From: Enterobacillus tribolii
GTDB taxonomy: Bacteria > Pseudomonadota > Gammaproteobacteria > Enterobacterales > Enterobacteriaceae
Direction: 5' to 3'
NCBI RefSeq assembly: GCF_003363015.1
Contig: NZ_QRAP01000005.1
Location: 186,001 to 250,000, forward strand
DNA length: 64,000 bases
Shown here: one piece after another, positions 38,162-49,608 of the stretch
Position numbering within the stretch: the first letter of the stretch is position 1
Layout: the number at the start of each line of letters is the position of its first letter
Notes under the pieces: generated by a model
What the model was told of the DNA's origin: nothing
Seen by the model: only the letters and a program-made list of their open reading frames with translations
Database searches by the model: none
Program-made: the position numbers and the translations under genes

Positions 38162-38818
38162 ATGGTTAAGGCTAAAATCCGATTTCGCTTGCATCGCGCA
38201 GCCATTGTGCTGATTTGCTTAGCTTTATTGGTCATATTGATGCAGGGAGCCTCATACTTCAGCCTGAACCACCAACGGGCACGTTCAGAACAGGTGGAAG
38301 AACTGGCGCAAACGCTGGCGCAGCAAGTCGCGGATCGCCTGTCGCCACTGATGGAGAACGGCGGCGATGGCGCGAATACCGGGCAAATCGCACACATTTT
38401 GCAGCATTTGACCAACCACAGCCGGATTCTGGACGCCGGCGTATACGGACTGGATGGCTCACTGCTGGCCAGAGCGGGCGAAAAAGTCGACGTCCGCGAT
38501 CGTCTGGCGCTGGACGGAAAACGGGCAGGCAGTTACTTCAATAACCAAATCGTGCAGGTAATCAGCGATGAGAACGGGCCGAAAGGATTTCTGCGTATCA
38601 CGCTGGACACCCATGTACTCGCCACTGAGTCCAAACAGGTCGATAACACGACAAACCTGTTACGGCTGATGATGTTGCTGGCTCTGGCTATCGGCATCAT
38701 TCTGGCAAGAACGCTGCTGCAAACCCGGCGCAGCCGGTGGCAACAGTCGCCTTATCTGCTGACGGCAAACACGCCGGTGAAGGAAGAAGACAGTGAAAGC
38801 GAAGAAAAGGCGGGATAA
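38162..38818 (+). CDS. ytjB: Membrane protein YtjB (Smp, YtjB/AhpM-like)
   Basis: A 218-residue inner-membrane protein divergent from serB, as in E. coli. Helix about 17-36 (IVLICLALLVILMQGASYF), an external domain with AEQLAQTLAQQVADRL-like repeats and GSLLARAGEKVDVRDRLALD, second helix about 162-182 (LLRLMMLLALAIGIILARTL), cytoplasmic tail rich in Glu. Function unknown. Confidence 0.9.
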   Translation: MVKAKIRFRLHRAAIVLICLALLVILMQGASYFSLNHQRARSEQVEELAQTLAQQVADRLSPLMENGGDGANTGQIAHILQHLTNHSRILDAGVYGLDGSLLARAGEKVDVRDRLALDGKRAGSYFNNQIVQVISDENGPKGFLRITLDTHVLATESKQVDNTTNLLRLMMLLALAIGIILARTLLQTRRSRWQQSPYLLTANTPVKEEDSESEEKAG

Positions 38819-38849
38819 GCGAAACGTACGCAGTATCTCCCGCTTTCCC

Positions 38850-38881
38850 TGATACGCCGCCTCTCATAAGACGGCGTATCA
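38850..38881. terminator. Hairpin between ytjB and deoD
   Basis: Perfect 10-base stem TGATACGCCG/CGGCGTATCA between convergent genes; no long T run on either side. Confidence 0.6.
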
Positions 38882-38891
38882 GGCGGCATAA

Positions 38892-39611
38892 TTACTCTTT
38901 GTCGCCCAACAGAACGGATTCCAGCGCGATTTCAATCATTTCATTGAACGTAGTCTGACGCTCTTCCGCCGTGGTTTGTTCGTGAGTACGAATGTGATCG
39001 GAAACGGTGCAGATGGTCAGCGCCTTAGCGCCAAACTCCGCTGCCACACCGTAAATACCGGCGGCTTCCATTTCCACGCCGAGGATGCCGTATTTTTCCA
39101 TTACGTCAAACATCTGCGGGTCCGGGCTGTAGAACAGATCGGCGGAGAACAGGTTACCCACGCGAACATTAATCTTTTTCGCTTTGGCCGCTTCCACCGC
39201 GTTACGCACCATGTCGTAATCCGCAATGGCCGCGTAGTCGTGATCTTTGAAACGAATACGGTTCACCTTGGAGTCGGTGCAGGCACCCATACCAATCACC
39301 ACGTCACGCAGGTTAACGTCCATACGCACCGCGCCACAGGAGCCAACGCGAATGATCTTCTTCACGCCGAATTCGGTAATCAGTTCCTTGGTGTAGATGG
39401 AACAGGAAGGAATCCCCATCCCGTGCCCCATCACGGAAATCCGGCGCCCTTTGTATGTCCCGGTGAAGCCCAGCATTCCACGTACGTTATTTACCTGACG
39501 TACATCCTGCAGGAAAGTTTCGGCAATGTATTTTGCCCGCAGCGGATCGCCCGGCATCAGAACAACGTCGGCAAAATCACCCATTTCGGCATTAATGTGC
39601 GGCGTAGCCAT
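38892..39611 (-). CDS. deoD: Purine nucleoside phosphorylase DeoD
   Basis: Phosphorolysis of purine (deoxy)nucleosides. It has 239 residues, as in E. coli. Starts [20 protein letters not shown]; catalytic Asp in [12 protein letters not shown]; phosphate-binding [12 protein letters not shown]. Last gene of deoCABD. Confidence 0.98.
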   Translation of the reverse strand: MATPHINAEMGDFADVVLMPGDPLRAKYIAETFLQDVRQVNNVRGMLGFTGTYKGRRISVMGHGMGIPSCSIYTKELITEFGVKKIIRVGSCGAVRMDVNLRDVVIGMGACTDSKVNRIRFKDHDYAAIADYDMVRNAVEAAKAKKINVRVGNLFSADLFYSPDPQMFDVMEKYGILGVEMEAAGIYGVAAEFGAKALTICTVSDHIRTHEQTTAEERQTTFNEMIEIALESVLLGDKE

Positions 39612-39650
39612 AACTCTCTTCCTTATATTCAGCTTATTACTCAAAAAAGC

Positions 39651-39678
39651 AGTACGCCGCCTGAAGCGGCGGCGTACT
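39651..39678 (-). terminator. Hairpin within the deo operon, between deoB and deoD
   Basis: Perfect 11-base stem AGTACGCCGCC/GGCGGCGTACT with a 6-base loop, followed on the minus strand by GCTTTTTT. It has the form of an intrinsic terminator inside the operon, so it may reduce read-through into deoD. Confidence 0.7.
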
Positions 39679-39683
39679 GAGGA

Positions 39684-40907
39684 TCAGAACATCACTTTAC
39701 CGTATTCCATCGGCGAGAGGCCAAAGTAGTTGGCCACCGTCTGCCCGATGTCGGCAAAGGTTTCGCGGTGCCCCAGCGAGCCGGGTTTCACCTTCGGGCC
39801 GTACACCAGCACCGGGATATGCTCGCGGGTATGATCGCTGCCGGTCCAGGTCGGGTCACAACCATGATCCGCCGTCAGGATCAGGATGTCGTCATCCTTA
39901 ACCAGTTTCAGCATTTCCGGCAGGCGGCGATCGAATAATTCCAGCGCGGCGGCGTAACCGGCCACGTCGCGGCGGTGACCGTAAGAGGAGTCAAAATCCA
40001 CGAAGTTGGTGAAAACGATAGTGTTGTCGCCGGCTTTCTTCATCTCTTCCAGCGTCGCATCAAACAGCGCGTCGATACCGGTTGCCTTCACTTTTTGCGT
40101 GATGCCGACGTTCGCGTAAATATCCGCGATCTTACCGATAGAAACCACCTCGCCCTGCTTCTCATCCACCAGCTTTTTCAGCATCGTCGGCGCCGGCGGC
40201 TCTACCGCCAGGTCATGACGATTACCGGTGCGCTGGAAGTTCCCTTTTTTGTCGCCGACGAACGGACGCGCGATAACACGGCCAATGTTGTAGCCCCCTT
40301 CGGTCAGCTCTTCACGGGCGATCTCGCACAGTTCATACAGGCGATCCAGGCCGAAGGTTTCTTCGTGGCACGCGATCTGGAAAACGGAGTCCGCCGAGGT
40401 ATAGAAAATCGGCTTACCGGTTTTCATGTGCTCCTCGCCCAGCTCATCCAGAATCACGGTGCCGGAAGAGTGGCAATTCCCCAGATAACCCGGCAGGTTG
40501 CCGCGTTTTACCAGCACATCAAGCAGCGCCTGCGGGAAGCTGTTTTTCACGTCGCTGAAGTAGCCCCAGTCAAACAGCACCGGCACACCGGCGATTTCCC
40601 AGTGGCCCGACGGCGTATCTTTACCGGAGGAAAGCTCGCTGGCGTAACCATAGGCGCCAATGATGTCAGCATCTTTGTCCAGCCCCTGCGGGAAAGTACC
40701 GCAGGATTCTTCAGCGGCTTTGCCCAGTCCCAGACGGCTCAGGTTCGGCAGATGCAACGGGCCTTTACGGCCGTGATCGGCTTCGCCGCGCGCGCAGGCG
40801 TCGGCGATATGGCCCAGCGTGTTGGAGCCGGTGTCGCCAAAACGCGCTGCGTCTTCGGAGGCACCGATGCCAAACGAGTCCATCACCATAATAAATGTAC
40901 GTTTCAT
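39684..40907 (-). CDS. deoB: Phosphopentomutase DeoB
   Basis: Interconverts (deoxy)ribose-1- and -5-phosphate. It has 407 residues, as in E. coli. Alkaline-phosphatase superfamily metal sites: [20 protein letters not shown] at the N-terminus and [20 protein letters not shown] near the C-terminus. The start [11 protein letters not shown] fits the family. Confidence 0.98.
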   Translation of the reverse strand: MKRTFIMVMDSFGIGASEDAARFGDTGSNTLGHIADACARGEADHGRKGPLHLPNLSRLGLGKAAEESCGTFPQGLDKDADIIGAYGYASELSSGKDTPSGHWEIAGVPVLFDWGYFSDVKNSFPQALLDVLVKRGNLPGYLGNCHSSGTVILDELGEEHMKTGKPIFYTSADSVFQIACHEETFGLDRLYELCEIAREELTEGGYNIGRVIARPFVGDKKGNFQRTGNRHDLAVEPPAPTMLKKLVDEKQGEVVSIGKIADIYANVGITQKVKATGIDALFDATLEEMKKAGDNTIVFTNFVDFDSSYGHRRDVAGYAAALELFDRRLPEMLKLVKDDDILILTADHGCDPTWTGSDHTREHIPVLVYGPKVKPGSLGHRETFADIGQTVANYFGLSPMEYGKVMF

Positions 40908-40999
40908 AATCATCTCCTGCGTATTCACGCATTGGATCCACCGGCTTCGCCGGTGGATCGGATTCGTTGCCCTGACGAACCTACCTGTCAGTATGATGG

Positions 41000-42322
41000 C
41001 TATTCGCTGATACGGCGATACACTACGGCATTCTCTTCCGGCGCGCTGTCGCTCAGCGTCACCGCGGCCTGCACCGCTGCCGCAGCCTGACGCCAGCTCT
41101 CTTCATCCTCCGCGTGGATAACGGCCAGAGGACGCTGCGCATCTGCTTTCTCGCCCAGGCGAATCATGTCTGTTAAGCCGACGCTGTAATCAATGGCATC
41201 GCTGGCGCGACGGCGTCCGCCGCCCATACCGACCACGGCCATGCCCAGCTCGCGGGTATCCATTGCGCTGACGATACCTTCCTGCGCGGCAAACACCGGC
41301 TTGCTCAGGGTTGCCTGCGGCAGATAGCGATCGTAATGCTCAACGAAGTCCGACGGGCCGCCCTGTGCCGCCACCATGCGCCCGAACACATCGGCTGCTT
41401 TGCCGTTGTCCAGCACCGCCTGCAATTTAGACTCGGCCTCAGCGCGATCGGCGGCCAGATTGCCGGAAATCAACATCTCGACGCACAGCGCCATCGTCAC
41501 GTCGAACAGGCGCGGATTACGGTAGTCTCCGGTCAGGAAGCGCACCGCCTCGCGCACCTCTACCGCGTTGCCCGCACTGGACGCCAGCACCTGGTTCATG
41601 TCCGTCAGCAACGCGGTGGTTTTGCAGCCCGCGCCGTTCGCCACGCCGACGATCGCCTGCGCCAGTTGCTCGGAAAGCGCATACGTCGGCATAAAGGCGC
41701 CGGAGCCGACTTTGACGTCCATAACCAGCGCATCCAGCCCTTCCGCCAGTTTTTTAGCCAGAATGGATGCCGTAATCAGCGGGATGGAGTCGACAGTGGC
41801 GGTGATGTCGCGCGTAGCATAAAAGCGTTTATCCGCCGGTGCCAGTGAGTTGGTCTGGCCGATAATCGCGACGCCCACCTCGCTGATGATCTTCCGGAAG
41901 CGCGCATCGTCGGGAAAAATGTCAAAGCCGGGAATCGCTTCCAGCTTATCCAGCGTACCGCCGGTATGCCCCAGGCCGCGCCCGGAAATCATCGGCACAT
42001 AGCCGCCGCATGCCGCCACCATCGGGCCGAGCATCAGCGACGTCACGTCTCCGACGCCGCCGGTGGAGTGCTTGTCTACTACCGGACCGTTCAGGTTCAG
42101 CCCTTTCCAGTTCAGTACCGTACCGGAATCGCGCATCGCCATGGTCAGTGCTACGCGCTCAGGCATGCTCATATCATGGAAGTAGATAGTCATCGCCAGC
42201 GCGGCAATTTGCCCTTCGGAGACGGTATTATCGCGAATGCCGTTGATGAAGAAACGGATTTCTTCTTCGTTCAGTGCCTGTCCGTCCCGTTTTTTACGAA
42301 TAATTTCTTGTGCCAGAAACAA
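41000..42322 (-). CDS. deoA: Thymidine phosphorylase DeoA
   Basis: Phosphorolysis of thymidine to thymine and deoxyribose-1-phosphate. It has 440 residues. Starts [20 protein letters not shown]; the signature [20 protein letters not shown] covers about 113-132, with phosphate loop [13 protein letters not shown]. Confidence 0.98.
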   Translation of the reverse strand: MFLAQEIIRKKRDGQALNEEEIRFFINGIRDNTVSEGQIAALAMTIYFHDMSMPERVALTMAMRDSGTVLNWKGLNLNGPVVDKHSTGGVGDVTSLMLGPMVAACGGYVPMISGRGLGHTGGTLDKLEAIPGFDIFPDDARFRKIISEVGVAIIGQTNSLAPADKRFYATRDITATVDSIPLITASILAKKLAEGLDALVMDVKVGSGAFMPTYALSEQLAQAIVGVANGAGCKTTALLTDMNQVLASSAGNAVEVREAVRFLTGDYRNPRLFDVTMALCVEMLISGNLAADRAEAESKLQAVLDNGKAADVFGRMVAAQGGPSDFVEHYDRYLPQATLSKPVFAAQEGIVSAMDTRELGMAVVGMGGGRRRASDAIDYSVGLTDMIRLGEKADAQRPLAVIHAEDEESWRQAAAAVQAAVTLSDSAPEENAVVYRRISE

Positions 42323-42403
42323 GGTAGCCCCCTGCTTGGAATAATCAGATGTAGGATATTGACGTTCTTATTACCCGCCGCGCACGCGCGGCGGGAAAAC
42401 AGA

Positions 42404-43183
42404 TCAGTAGCTGCTGCCGGTGCCGCCGCCCTGGTGACCCAGCGTATTCAGCAGGCTGGCTAACAGGCTGGAGGCGCCGAAGCGGAAATGGCGCGCGTCC
42501 GCCCATTCCTTACCCAGCAGGCGATCGGCCAGCGCCAGGTATTGCTCCGCTTCTTGCGCGGTGCGTACGCCGCCGGCGGGTTTGAAGCCGACATTTTTGC
42601 TCACGCCCATGTCACGGATGACCGTCATCATGATTTCAGCGCTTTCCAGCGTGGCGTTAACCGGGACTTTCCCCGTAGACGTTTTAATGAAATCGGCCCC
42701 GGCCTTAATGGAGATTTCAGAAGCCTTGCGGATCAGCGCCGCATCTTTCAGCTCGCCGGTCTCAATAATCACTTTCAGCAGCACGTTCGCTGCCGCGCAG
42801 GCGTCTTTACAGGCTTTGACCAGCTCGAAACCGATCTGCTCATTACCGGCAATCAGCGCCCGGTACGGGAATACCACGTCGACTTCGTCCGCACCGTAAG
42901 CGATGGCCGCACGGGTTTCCGCCAGCGCGATCTCAATGTCGTCATTACCGTGGGGGAAATTCGTTACCGTCGCGATGCGGATATCCGGCGTACCCTGCTC
43001 GCGCAGGGTTTTACGCGCAACCGGGATAAAGCGCGGGTAAATGCACACTGCGGCAGTGTTACCGGCCGGGCTTTTGGCCTGGCGGCACAGGGCGATCACC
43101 TTTTCATCGGTGTCATCGTCATTCAGCGTGGTCAAATCCATCAACCGCAACGCACGTTGTGCAGCTACCTGTAAATCAGTCAT
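42404..43183 (-). CDS. deoC: Deoxyribose-phosphate aldolase DeoC
   Basis: Cleaves 2-deoxyribose-5-phosphate to glyceraldehyde-3-phosphate and acetaldehyde. It has 259 residues. Start [20 protein letters not shown]. The Schiff-base lysine is in [15 protein letters not shown] (about 164-178), the proton-relay lysine in [11 protein letters not shown]. First gene of the deo operon. Confidence 0.98.
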   Translation of the reverse strand: MTDLQVAAQRALRLMDLTTLNDDDTDEKVIALCRQAKSPAGNTAAVCIYPRFIPVARKTLREQGTPDIRIATVTNFPHGNDDIEIALAETRAAIAYGADEVDVVFPYRALIAGNEQIGFELVKACKDACAAANVLLKVIIETGELKDAALIRKASEISIKAGADFIKTSTGKVPVNATLESAEIMMTVIRDMGVSKNVGFKPAGGVRTAQEAEQYLALADRLLGKEWADARHFRFGASSLLASLLNTLGHQGGGTGSSY

Positions 43184-43586
43184 ATAACTCTCCAACAGAA
43201 ACAATCCGGCAGATGCCGGTGATTAATTCGGAAATTCTCCGCGGGCAGGAACCACGCAAAGGTATCCAGGCGTTGGCGAGCGGACTTGGCTCCGTGAAGA
43301 TGATATGACGAGTGACATATCACTAAGTTCCCTCTCACCGCGTATAGCCCTTCTCATGAATGTTACTATTCTAACAAAAACATTTGTAGCTAAATCGTGT
43401 TATCAGTCACATTAAATGAAAAACATTACGCAACCGATAACAAAAATTTCATGCGTAAATCACAAAAATTCCTTCAAAAGCGAAAATAAAATTCAAAGTG
43501 CGTTAAGTACGTCTCAGATCAAGAGATTGCTTAAAATACTCCCTAATATATCGGATAAGTCGTATTGAAAATTGAAGGAAGCACTT
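43184..43586. promoter_or_regulatory. deoC/yjjI divergent control region
   Basis: About 400 bases. TGTTACTATTCTAACA at 43361-43376 is close to the DeoR operator (TGTTAGAATTCTAACA). CGTGT-TATCAG-TCACA at 43398-43413 is a partial CRP-type site. No gene is seen. Confidence 0.65.
43361..43376 (-). promoter_or_regulatory. DeoR-type operator
   Basis: TGTTACTATTCTAACA differs at two positions from the E. coli deo operator palindrome; it lies upstream of deoC as expected. Confidence 0.75.
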
Positions 43587-45134
43587 ATGTCCTCCATTAA
43601 CCGTGACGATTTTTTAGAGCGATGCAGAGCTATTGTCGTCAGCTCTATATTGTCCCCGGAGCAGAAAAGTCAACAACTCGCATTGGAAGCGGAAAACGCC
43701 CTTCCTTACCCACAGCTGCCGCCTCAGGTCACCCAGTCCCTCCAGGAGGGTATCCTGTGCGACATGTCTGAAGGCCACGCGCCTTATAAGCCGCGTTACA
43801 TCCTGCCGGATTACGAGCGGTACCTCGCCCAGGGCTCACGTTACCTGGAGCTGGAGGCTGCACAGGATTTCGATGATGCACTGAACATGCTCACGATCCT
43901 GTATCATCACATTCCCTCAGTAACGGGAATGCCGGTGTTCCTCGGCCGTCTGGACCAACTGCTGACTCCGCATGTTGGAATTCTAACAGAAGAGCAGCTG
44001 TATGTCCGCATGAAACGCTTCTGGCGTTATCTGGATCGCACGCTGCCCGACGCTTTCGTCCATGCGGACATCGGCCCGAATGACACAACGCTGACCCGCG
44101 TTATTTTGCGCGTGGACGCTGAGCTCAAGCAGGTAGTACCGAACCTGACCTTCCTTCACCACTCACGGCATACGCCGCCCTCCCTGCTCACGCAGGTGGT
44201 GGAGAACATCTGCGAGAGCAGCAAGCCGCACATCGCCAACGCGGCAGAATATGATAAAATTTTCACACCCAATAACTACGGCATCGCTAGTTGCTATAAA
44301 GCCCTGCCGTTGGCCGGGGGCGGAAGCACCATGTGCCGTCTCAACCTGAAACAGGTTGCGCTGCGCAGTAACTCTGTTGGTGACTTCTTCACCGTACAGT
44401 TGCCTTTATATGCCCGCCAGCTCATCTCGTTGCTGGAGGCCCGCTCCGATTTCCTTTATCAGCAATCCGCGTTCTTTGAGCATAGCTTCCTGGTGCAGGA
44501 AGGGCTGATCGATCCGCAGCGTTTCGTGCCTATCTTTGGCGTGTTCGCCCTGGCGGAAGCCGTAGACATTTTGCAAGAGTATGCCGGCCGTACCGGGCAC
44601 TACGGGCAAAATACCCAGGCGAATGAATTGGGCTATCTCATCAGCAAACAGCTGGCGGAGTTCATCGCCGAAACGCCGGTAAAAAATGCCTGGCGTCAGC
44701 GGGCCGTATTGCACTCCCAGGCCGGATGCAGCAGCGACATCGGCGCTACGCCGGGCGCCCGCATCCCTCACGGCGAAGAACCGGACCCGGTCACGCACCT
44801 GATTGCCGTAGCGCCGCACCACCAGTATTACAACGGCGGCATCAGCGATATTCTGACGCTTGACGCCACGGTGAAACACAACCCGCAGGCGCTGCAACAG
44901 CTGTGCCTCGGCGCCTTCGCCAGCGGCATGCGTGAATTCACCGCCAACGTCAGCGGCAACGACTTGGTGCGCGTCGCCGGCTATATGGTCAGGCTGTCGG
45001 ATCTGGAGAAATTCCGCCGGGAGGGCTCGCGCCTGAACACCACCGCACCGGGCGTCGAAGCGACCCGTAATACCAAGTTTATGCAACGCAGACCCCGAGT
45101 CGCCTGTAATGAGCAGTCAAAGCGCGCTTATTAA
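43587..45134 (+). CDS. yjjI: Glycyl-radical-type protein YjjI
   Basis: DUF3029 protein of 515 residues (E. coli 516). The C-terminus has a glycyl radical-type motif, [17 protein letters not shown], near residue 470, with the radical Gly in RVAGY. Next to its presumed activase gene, which overlaps it by 26 bases. The substrate is unknown; the location beside deo genes suggests a link to anaerobic nucleoside or deoxyribose metabolism. Start ATG with GAAGGAAG upstream. Confidence 0.9.
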   Translation: MSSINRDDFLERCRAIVVSSILSPEQKSQQLALEAENALPYPQLPPQVTQSLQEGILCDMSEGHAPYKPRYILPDYERYLAQGSRYLELEAAQDFDDALNMLTILYHHIPSVTGMPVFLGRLDQLLTPHVGILTEEQLYVRMKRFWRYLDRTLPDAFVHADIGPNDTTLTRVILRVDAELKQVVPNLTFLHHSRHTPPSLLTQVVENICESSKPHIANAAEYDKIFTPNNYGIASCYKALPLAGGGSTMCRLNLKQVALRSNSVGDFFTVQLPLYARQLISLLEARSDFLYQQSAFFEHSFLVQEGLIDPQRFVPIFGVFALAEAVDILQEYAGRTGHYGQNTQANELGYLISKQLAEFIAETPVKNAWRQRAVLHSQAGCSSDIGATPGARIPHGEEPDPVTHLIAVAPHHQYYNGGISDILTLDATVKHNPQALQQLCLGAFASGMREFTANVSGNDLVRVAGYMVRLSDLEKFRREGSRLNTTAPGVEATRNTKFMQRRPRVACNEQSKRAY

Positions 45135-45978
45135 CACCATCTTCCCTTTTTCCTGCGTTGATGGGCCAGGCAATCGCCTGGCCTTGTTTCTTCAGGGATG
45201 CAACATGCAATGCAAGGGATGCCACAACCCCTACACCATCGGGTTGTGCAATCAATGCGGCGACTGTCTCGACGTCTGCCCCAACCGGGCGCTCAGCATC
45301 GAGGAAGGCACGGTCATCTGGAATGAGCAACGTTGTCAGCGCTGTGATACCTGCCTGAACATCTGCCCACGCCACGCCAGCCCGCAGGTACGCCGCTACA
45401 GCATTGAGCAAATTCTGGATATGGCCCGGCGCTACGCGCCGTTTATCAACGGCCTGACGGTCAGCGGCGGCGAAGCCACGCTCCAACTGCCCTTCCTGAC
45501 GGAATTATTCAGGGCGATCAAGCAGGAAGATGCGTTACGCCACCTCACCTGCATGGTCGACAGTAACGGCACGCTGGCGGAAAACGGCTGGCAGCAACTG
45601 CTGCCGTGGATGGACGGCGCCATGATTGACCTGAAGGCCTGGGATGAGCAGTGCCACATCTACCTCACCGGCCGCGGCAACGCACGTATCCGGCAAACCA
45701 CTCTTTGGCTGGCCGAGCAGGGAAAACTCAACGAATTGCGTCTGCTGCTGATCCCGGAACAAACGGATTACCTGCAGCATATTGATGCGCTGAGCGAGTT
45801 TATCCTCACGCTCGGCAGTGACGTAAACGTCCGGCTGAACGCCTTCCACCATCACGGCGTCCGCGGAGAAGCACGCGCCTGGCCAAACGCTACCCAGGAA
45901 CACGTCGAAACACTCGCCGCCGAGCTGGAAGCCCGGGGCGTGGAGCGGATTATCCGCCCGGCGCTCTACTTGCCCTGA
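45109..45978 (+). CDS. yjjW: Radical SAM glycyl-radical activase YjjW
   Basis: Presumed activating enzyme for YjjI. It has 289 residues. Radical SAM cluster motif CNMQCKGC (CxxxCxxC, about 31-38), then two ferredoxin-type clusters [12 protein letters not shown] and [12 protein letters not shown], then [12 protein letters not shown], the GGE motif binding S-adenosylmethionine. The start lies inside yjjI, so translation is coupled. Confidence 0.95.
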   Translation: MSSQSALINTIFPFSCVDGPGNRLALFLQGCNMQCKGCHNPYTIGLCNQCGDCLDVCPNRALSIEEGTVIWNEQRCQRCDTCLNICPRHASPQVRRYSIEQILDMARRYAPFINGLTVSGGEATLQLPFLTELFRAIKQEDALRHLTCMVDSNGTLAENGWQQLLPWMDGAMIDLKAWDEQCHIYLTGRGNARIRQTTLWLAEQGKLNELRLLLIPEQTDYLQHIDALSEFILTLGSDVNVRLNAFHHHGVRGEARAWPNATQEHVETLAAELEARGVERIIRPALYLP

Positions 45979-45995
45979 GCGCCGGGCGTCATCAC

Positions 45996-47273
45996 TTACA
46001 ATGCCAGGAAGAAACCGGCGATGCTCGCACTCATCAGGTTCGACAAAGTGCCCGCGGCTACGGCTTTCAGCCCCAGCCGCGCAATATCCGAACGACGTTT
46101 GGGCGCCATACTGCCCAGACCGCCCAGCAAAATCGCAACCGACGACAGGTTGGCGAAGCCGCACAGGGCAAACGAAATGATGGCTTTGGTATGCCCGGAA
46201 AGCACCTGCAATCCGGCGGCGGTCACTTCCGCATCCGCCTTCAGGTATTCGCCGAAATTCATGAAGGCCACGAATTCGTTCACAATCAGTTTCTGACCGA
46301 TGAAAGACCCCGCCACCTGCGCTTCATGCCAGGGCACACCGATCAGGAAAGCGATAGGCGAGAAAACCCATCCCAACAGCAGTTCCAGCGACAGTTGCGG
46401 GTAATCGAACCAACCGCCGATACCGCCCAGCATGCCGTTGATCAACGCGATCAGGGCAATAAAGGCCAACAGCATCGCACCGACATTGAGCGCCAGTTGC
46501 ATGCCTGAAGCGGCGCCGGAAGCCGCGGCATCGATCACGTTAGCCGGGCGATCTTCCTCCGCCGTCATCGCATCGGCATCTTCTTTATCGTGCGTTTTTT
46601 CCGTTTCCGGCACGATCAGCTTGGCAAACAGCAGCCCGCCGGGCGCCGCCATGAATGACGCAGCGATCAGGTACTCCAGCGGCACGCCCATCTGGGCATA
46701 GCCCGCCAGCACCGATCCGGCAACCGACGCCAACCCGCCGCACATCACGGCAAACAGCTCAGAGCGGGTCATCGTGGCGATATACGGACGCACCACCAGC
46801 GGCGCTTCCGTTTGCCCGACGAAAATATTCGCCGTAGCGGAAAGTGATTCGGTACGCGAAGTACCCAGTATTTTTTGCAGGCCGCCGCCCAGCACACGGA
46901 TCACGATCTGCATGATGCCCAGGTAGTAGAGCACCGCGATCAGGGAAGAGAAGAAAACAATGACCGGCAACACACGCAGAGCGAACACAAACCCGCCGCC
47001 GCCGAACACTTCAAACATTTTATCCGACACCAGCCCGCCGAAAATGAATGAAATCCCCTGGTTGCCGTAAGCAATAACGTTGGCAACGCCGTTGGACATC
47101 GCGCCAAGAATATCGCGTCCGGCAGGAACATAGAGTACAAAGGCGCCGATGATCACCTGAATGGCGAATGCGCCGCCCACGGTGCGCAGGCGTATCGCCC
47201 GGCGGTTGTCGGACAGCAGTATGGCGATAAGCACCAACACGGCCATCCCTATCACACTCATGATTATCTGCAT
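45996..47273 (-). CDS. Concentrative nucleoside transporter (NupC/NupX family)
   Basis: Proton- or sodium-coupled nucleoside importer of the CNT family, 425 residues. Signature segments: [33 protein letters not shown] (substrate loop), [15 protein letters not shown] and [20 protein letters not shown]. Closer in layout to NupX than NupC of E. coli. Located next to the deo and yjjI-yjjW genes, it would feed nucleosides to that pathway. A CRP site lies upstream. Confidence 0.93.
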   Translation of the reverse strand: MQIIMSVIGMAVLVLIAILLSDNRRAIRLRTVGGAFAIQVIIGAFVLYVPAGRDILGAMSNGVANVIAYGNQGISFIFGGLVSDKMFEVFGGGGFVFALRVLPVIVFFSSLIAVLYYLGIMQIVIRVLGGGLQKILGTSRTESLSATANIFVGQTEAPLVVRPYIATMTRSELFAVMCGGLASVAGSVLAGYAQMGVPLEYLIAASFMAAPGGLLFAKLIVPETEKTHDKEDADAMTAEEDRPANVIDAAASGAASGMQLALNVGAMLLAFIALIALINGMLGGIGGWFDYPQLSLELLLGWVFSPIAFLIGVPWHEAQVAGSFIGQKLIVNEFVAFMNFGEYLKADAEVTAAGLQVLSGHTKAIISFALCGFANLSSVAILLGGLGSMAPKRRSDIARLGLKAVAAGTLSNLMSASIAGFFLAL

Positions 47274-47428
47274 GCAGTAGACCCCTGAAAAATTGAAAAA
47301 AGGAAGAAGAAACCGGGAGACCGGCCTAAGAAACCCTAGGGAATGATGGGGGGATTATACCGGCAGGGGCGTGACGAAAGTTCGGCACTGTCACAATTTT
47401 ATACAACTTGAAGCAAACTTTTCTCTCA

Positions 47429-47450
47429 TTAAGTGATTTATATCACATTA
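47429..47450 (-). promoter_or_regulatory. CRP site for the nucleoside transporter
   Basis: TTAAGTGATTTATATCACATTA matches the CRP consensus (TGTGA-N6-TCACA) with one changed base in one arm. A -10-like TATAAA on the minus strand at 47398-47403 puts the site near -48. Confidence 0.75.
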
Positions 47451-47487
47451 ATTTATCTGCCTGGCGGCGTGCCAAAAACTGTCCAGA

Positions 47488-48270
47488 TCAAAGCGGCAGC
47501 GAAAACAGCCTCTTACTGTTGGCGAAGATGACGCCGGCAATCTCATCCGCCGGTTCCGGGCGCAGTTCACACAATGTCCGGAAAACCTGCGCGACACGTT
47601 CCGGCCGGTTGGGCTGCCCCTGATAACCGGCCAGCGGCATATCCGGCGCATCCGTTTCCAGCAGCAAACTGGAAAGCGGCAACTGCGCCATCACGTTGCG
47701 GGTTTTCTGCGCCCGTTCATAAGTGATGGTACCCCCCACGCCGATGAAATACCCCAGGCGCACAAACGCCTGCGCCTGCGCCAGGCTGCCGGAAAAACCG
47801 TGCACGACGCCACGCCGCGGCAAATCCGCGCGGCGCAGTTCCCTGGCTAACGGGTCATGGCTGCGGCGGGAATGCAGAATAACCGGTAAGTCATGCTGCT
47901 TAGCCAGGTGCAGCTGAGACTGAAGGAGCGCAATCTGCTGCGGCAGACGCGGTTCCTCCATAAACAGATCCAGCCCAATCTCCCCGACCGCCGTCACTTC
48001 CTGCGCCTGGTCATTCAGAATATCCGCCAGTCGTTCAACGTCTTCCGGCTGATGCCTGGCGATATACAGCGGGTGCAGGCCCAGCGCAGCCGACAACATG
48101 TCGTAGCGCCGCGCCAGATCAAGCACGACGTCAAAACGCTCCGCCCAGACGGCGGGCACGATGATATGGCGCACGCCCTGCTCCGCGGCGCGGGCCAGGC
48201 TCGCGCTTTCTTCGCCGCTGAAGGGAGGGAAATCAAAATGGCAGTGGGTATCGATGAACCCGTACGTCAT
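47488..48270 (-). CDS. yjjV: TatD-family metal-dependent hydrolase YjjV
   Basis: TatD-type DNase/metallohydrolase, 260 residues (E. coli 259). The metal-binding motif FIDTHCHFDFP is at residues 5-15, with EIGLDLF, LPVILHSRRS and LLLETDAPDMP following. The start overlaps the end of yjjU by 4 bases, so the two are coupled. Confidence 0.95.
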   Translation of the reverse strand: MTYGFIDTHCHFDFPPFSGEESASLARAAEQGVRHIIVPAVWAERFDVVLDLARRYDMLSAALGLHPLYIARHQPEDVERLADILNDQAQEVTAVGEIGLDLFMEEPRLPQQIALLQSQLHLAKQHDLPVILHSRRSHDPLARELRRADLPRRGVVHGFSGSLAQAQAFVRLGYFIGVGGTITYERAQKTRNVMAQLPLSSLLLETDAPDMPLAGYQGQPNRPERVAQVFRTLCELRPEPADEIAGVIFANSKRLFSLPL

Positions 48271-49433
48271 GACGCCTCTTCTCCCGGCGTCTCCCCGGCG
48301 ACATCCCCCAGGGGCAGCTGAATGTCGTCCGGTAAAATGAGGGGAGTATCCATCCCGGTACTAACCGCCGCCTCCGGCAAAATAATATCCGGCGGGTTCA
48401 CCGCATCGATGGGCGATGCCGGCATCTCCGGCGGTAAATGGACGGAGGGTTGCAGCAGGCGGCGGGAAACGCGCCGGTGCCCGCGGCCGGCCAGCGGCTC
48501 CAGCTTCTCGCGCGGCAACAGCCAGTGCCCGACCGTCGCCAGAAAATAGCGGCCACAGCGACGCCCGAGGTGATAGTCGGCGTTCAGCGTCTTAATCCGG
48601 CTGCCCAGCGCATGGCTCAGCAACGGTTTGGGCGGATAAATCTCAAATACCCGTACTTTTCCCGGCGGCTTTTCGATAAAACGCTGGATCCGGCGATAGC
48701 TTTTCTCATGCTGTTGCATCATCTTCACCATCTGCTGCAGGCTGCTCTCTCCCAGCAGCGCCTCCATCCGATGGATCCACTTCGGGGTATAAAACATCTG
48801 CGAAGGCACGGTACGGATCACCACAATGGTATCGGCGCCGCGCCGGTGAGCCTCCTGCACCGGAATGGCGTCGCTGATGCCGCCGTCCTGATAGCTGATG
48901 CCATCCAGATCCACGCCCCAGCGATAAAACCCCGGAATGGCGCTGCTGGCCTTAATAACATCCAGCCAGTTATGGCGTTCGGCGGTGAAATAGGTCGGGC
49001 TGAAATCATCGCTGCGGCAGGCGCACATCAGAAATTCGCGGCCTTCGGTCAGATGCTTTTCGGCATATTCGATCGCCAGCGGCTGGTTGCGGGAGGTGGT
49101 GTCAATCAGCCAGTCGAGATCGATAAGATGCCCGCCGCGCACGAAGCGCAGCGGGTTGAAGAACTCTGCGGAGGTGGTATAGCTGGTAATGACCCGCCGG
49201 GCATAGCCTAATTGCCCGCAAACGAACGCCGACAGGTTTTGCGCCCCGGCGGACGTCCCCAGGTAGAGATCAAACGGATTAAACCGCGCGCGCAGGAATT
49301 CATCCAGCACGCCGGCGGTAAAAATCCCGCGCTGGCCGCCGCCTTCACACACCAGCGCCATTTTTCCCGGCTGGTAGGGCTTATACGCCAACGGTTCAAT
49401 ATTGCCCAGGGTTATGGGTATCCGGTAGCCCAC
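48267..49433 (-). CDS. yjjU: Patatin-like phospholipase family protein YjjU
   Basis: A 388-residue patatin-domain protein. Oxyanion loop CEGGGQRGIF (about 29-38), nucleophile motif GTSAG in LYLGTSAGAQNLSAF (about 57-71), and catalytic Asp in DGGISDAIPV. C-terminal about 60 residues are Pro-rich and variable. Substrate not established. Confidence 0.94.
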   Translation of the reverse strand: MGYRIPITLGNIEPLAYKPYQPGKMALVCEGGGQRGIFTAGVLDEFLRARFNPFDLYLGTSAGAQNLSAFVCGQLGYARRVITSYTTSAEFFNPLRFVRGGHLIDLDWLIDTTSRNQPLAIEYAEKHLTEGREFLMCACRSDDFSPTYFTAERHNWLDVIKASSAIPGFYRWGVDLDGISYQDGGISDAIPVQEAHRRGADTIVVIRTVPSQMFYTPKWIHRMEALLGESSLQQMVKMMQQHEKSYRRIQRFIEKPPGKVRVFEIYPPKPLLSHALGSRIKTLNADYHLGRRCGRYFLATVGHWLLPREKLEPLAGRGHRRVSRRLLQPSVHLPPEMPASPIDAVNPPDIILPEAAVSTGMDTPLILPDDIQLPLGDVAGETPGEEAS

Positions 49434-49545
49434 CGTGACTCCTCAGTCTGATGCTAACTTCATTGAGAATACCCTCTCTCGTTCCCTTTCGTCACCCCCC
49501 GGAGTAAACACGACGAAAACCAAACACGATCGTTCCCGCAGACGC

Positions 49546-49586
49546 AAAAAAAGCAGCCCCGCCGGGAAAACCCCGGCGGGGCTGCT
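49546..49586 (-). terminator. osmY terminator
   Basis: 14-base stem GCAGCCCCGCCGGG/CCCGGCGGGGCTGC with an eight-T run on the minus strand. Confidence 0.93.
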
Positions 49587-49608
49587 CATCAAAAGAGATC
49601 AGAGGGGG

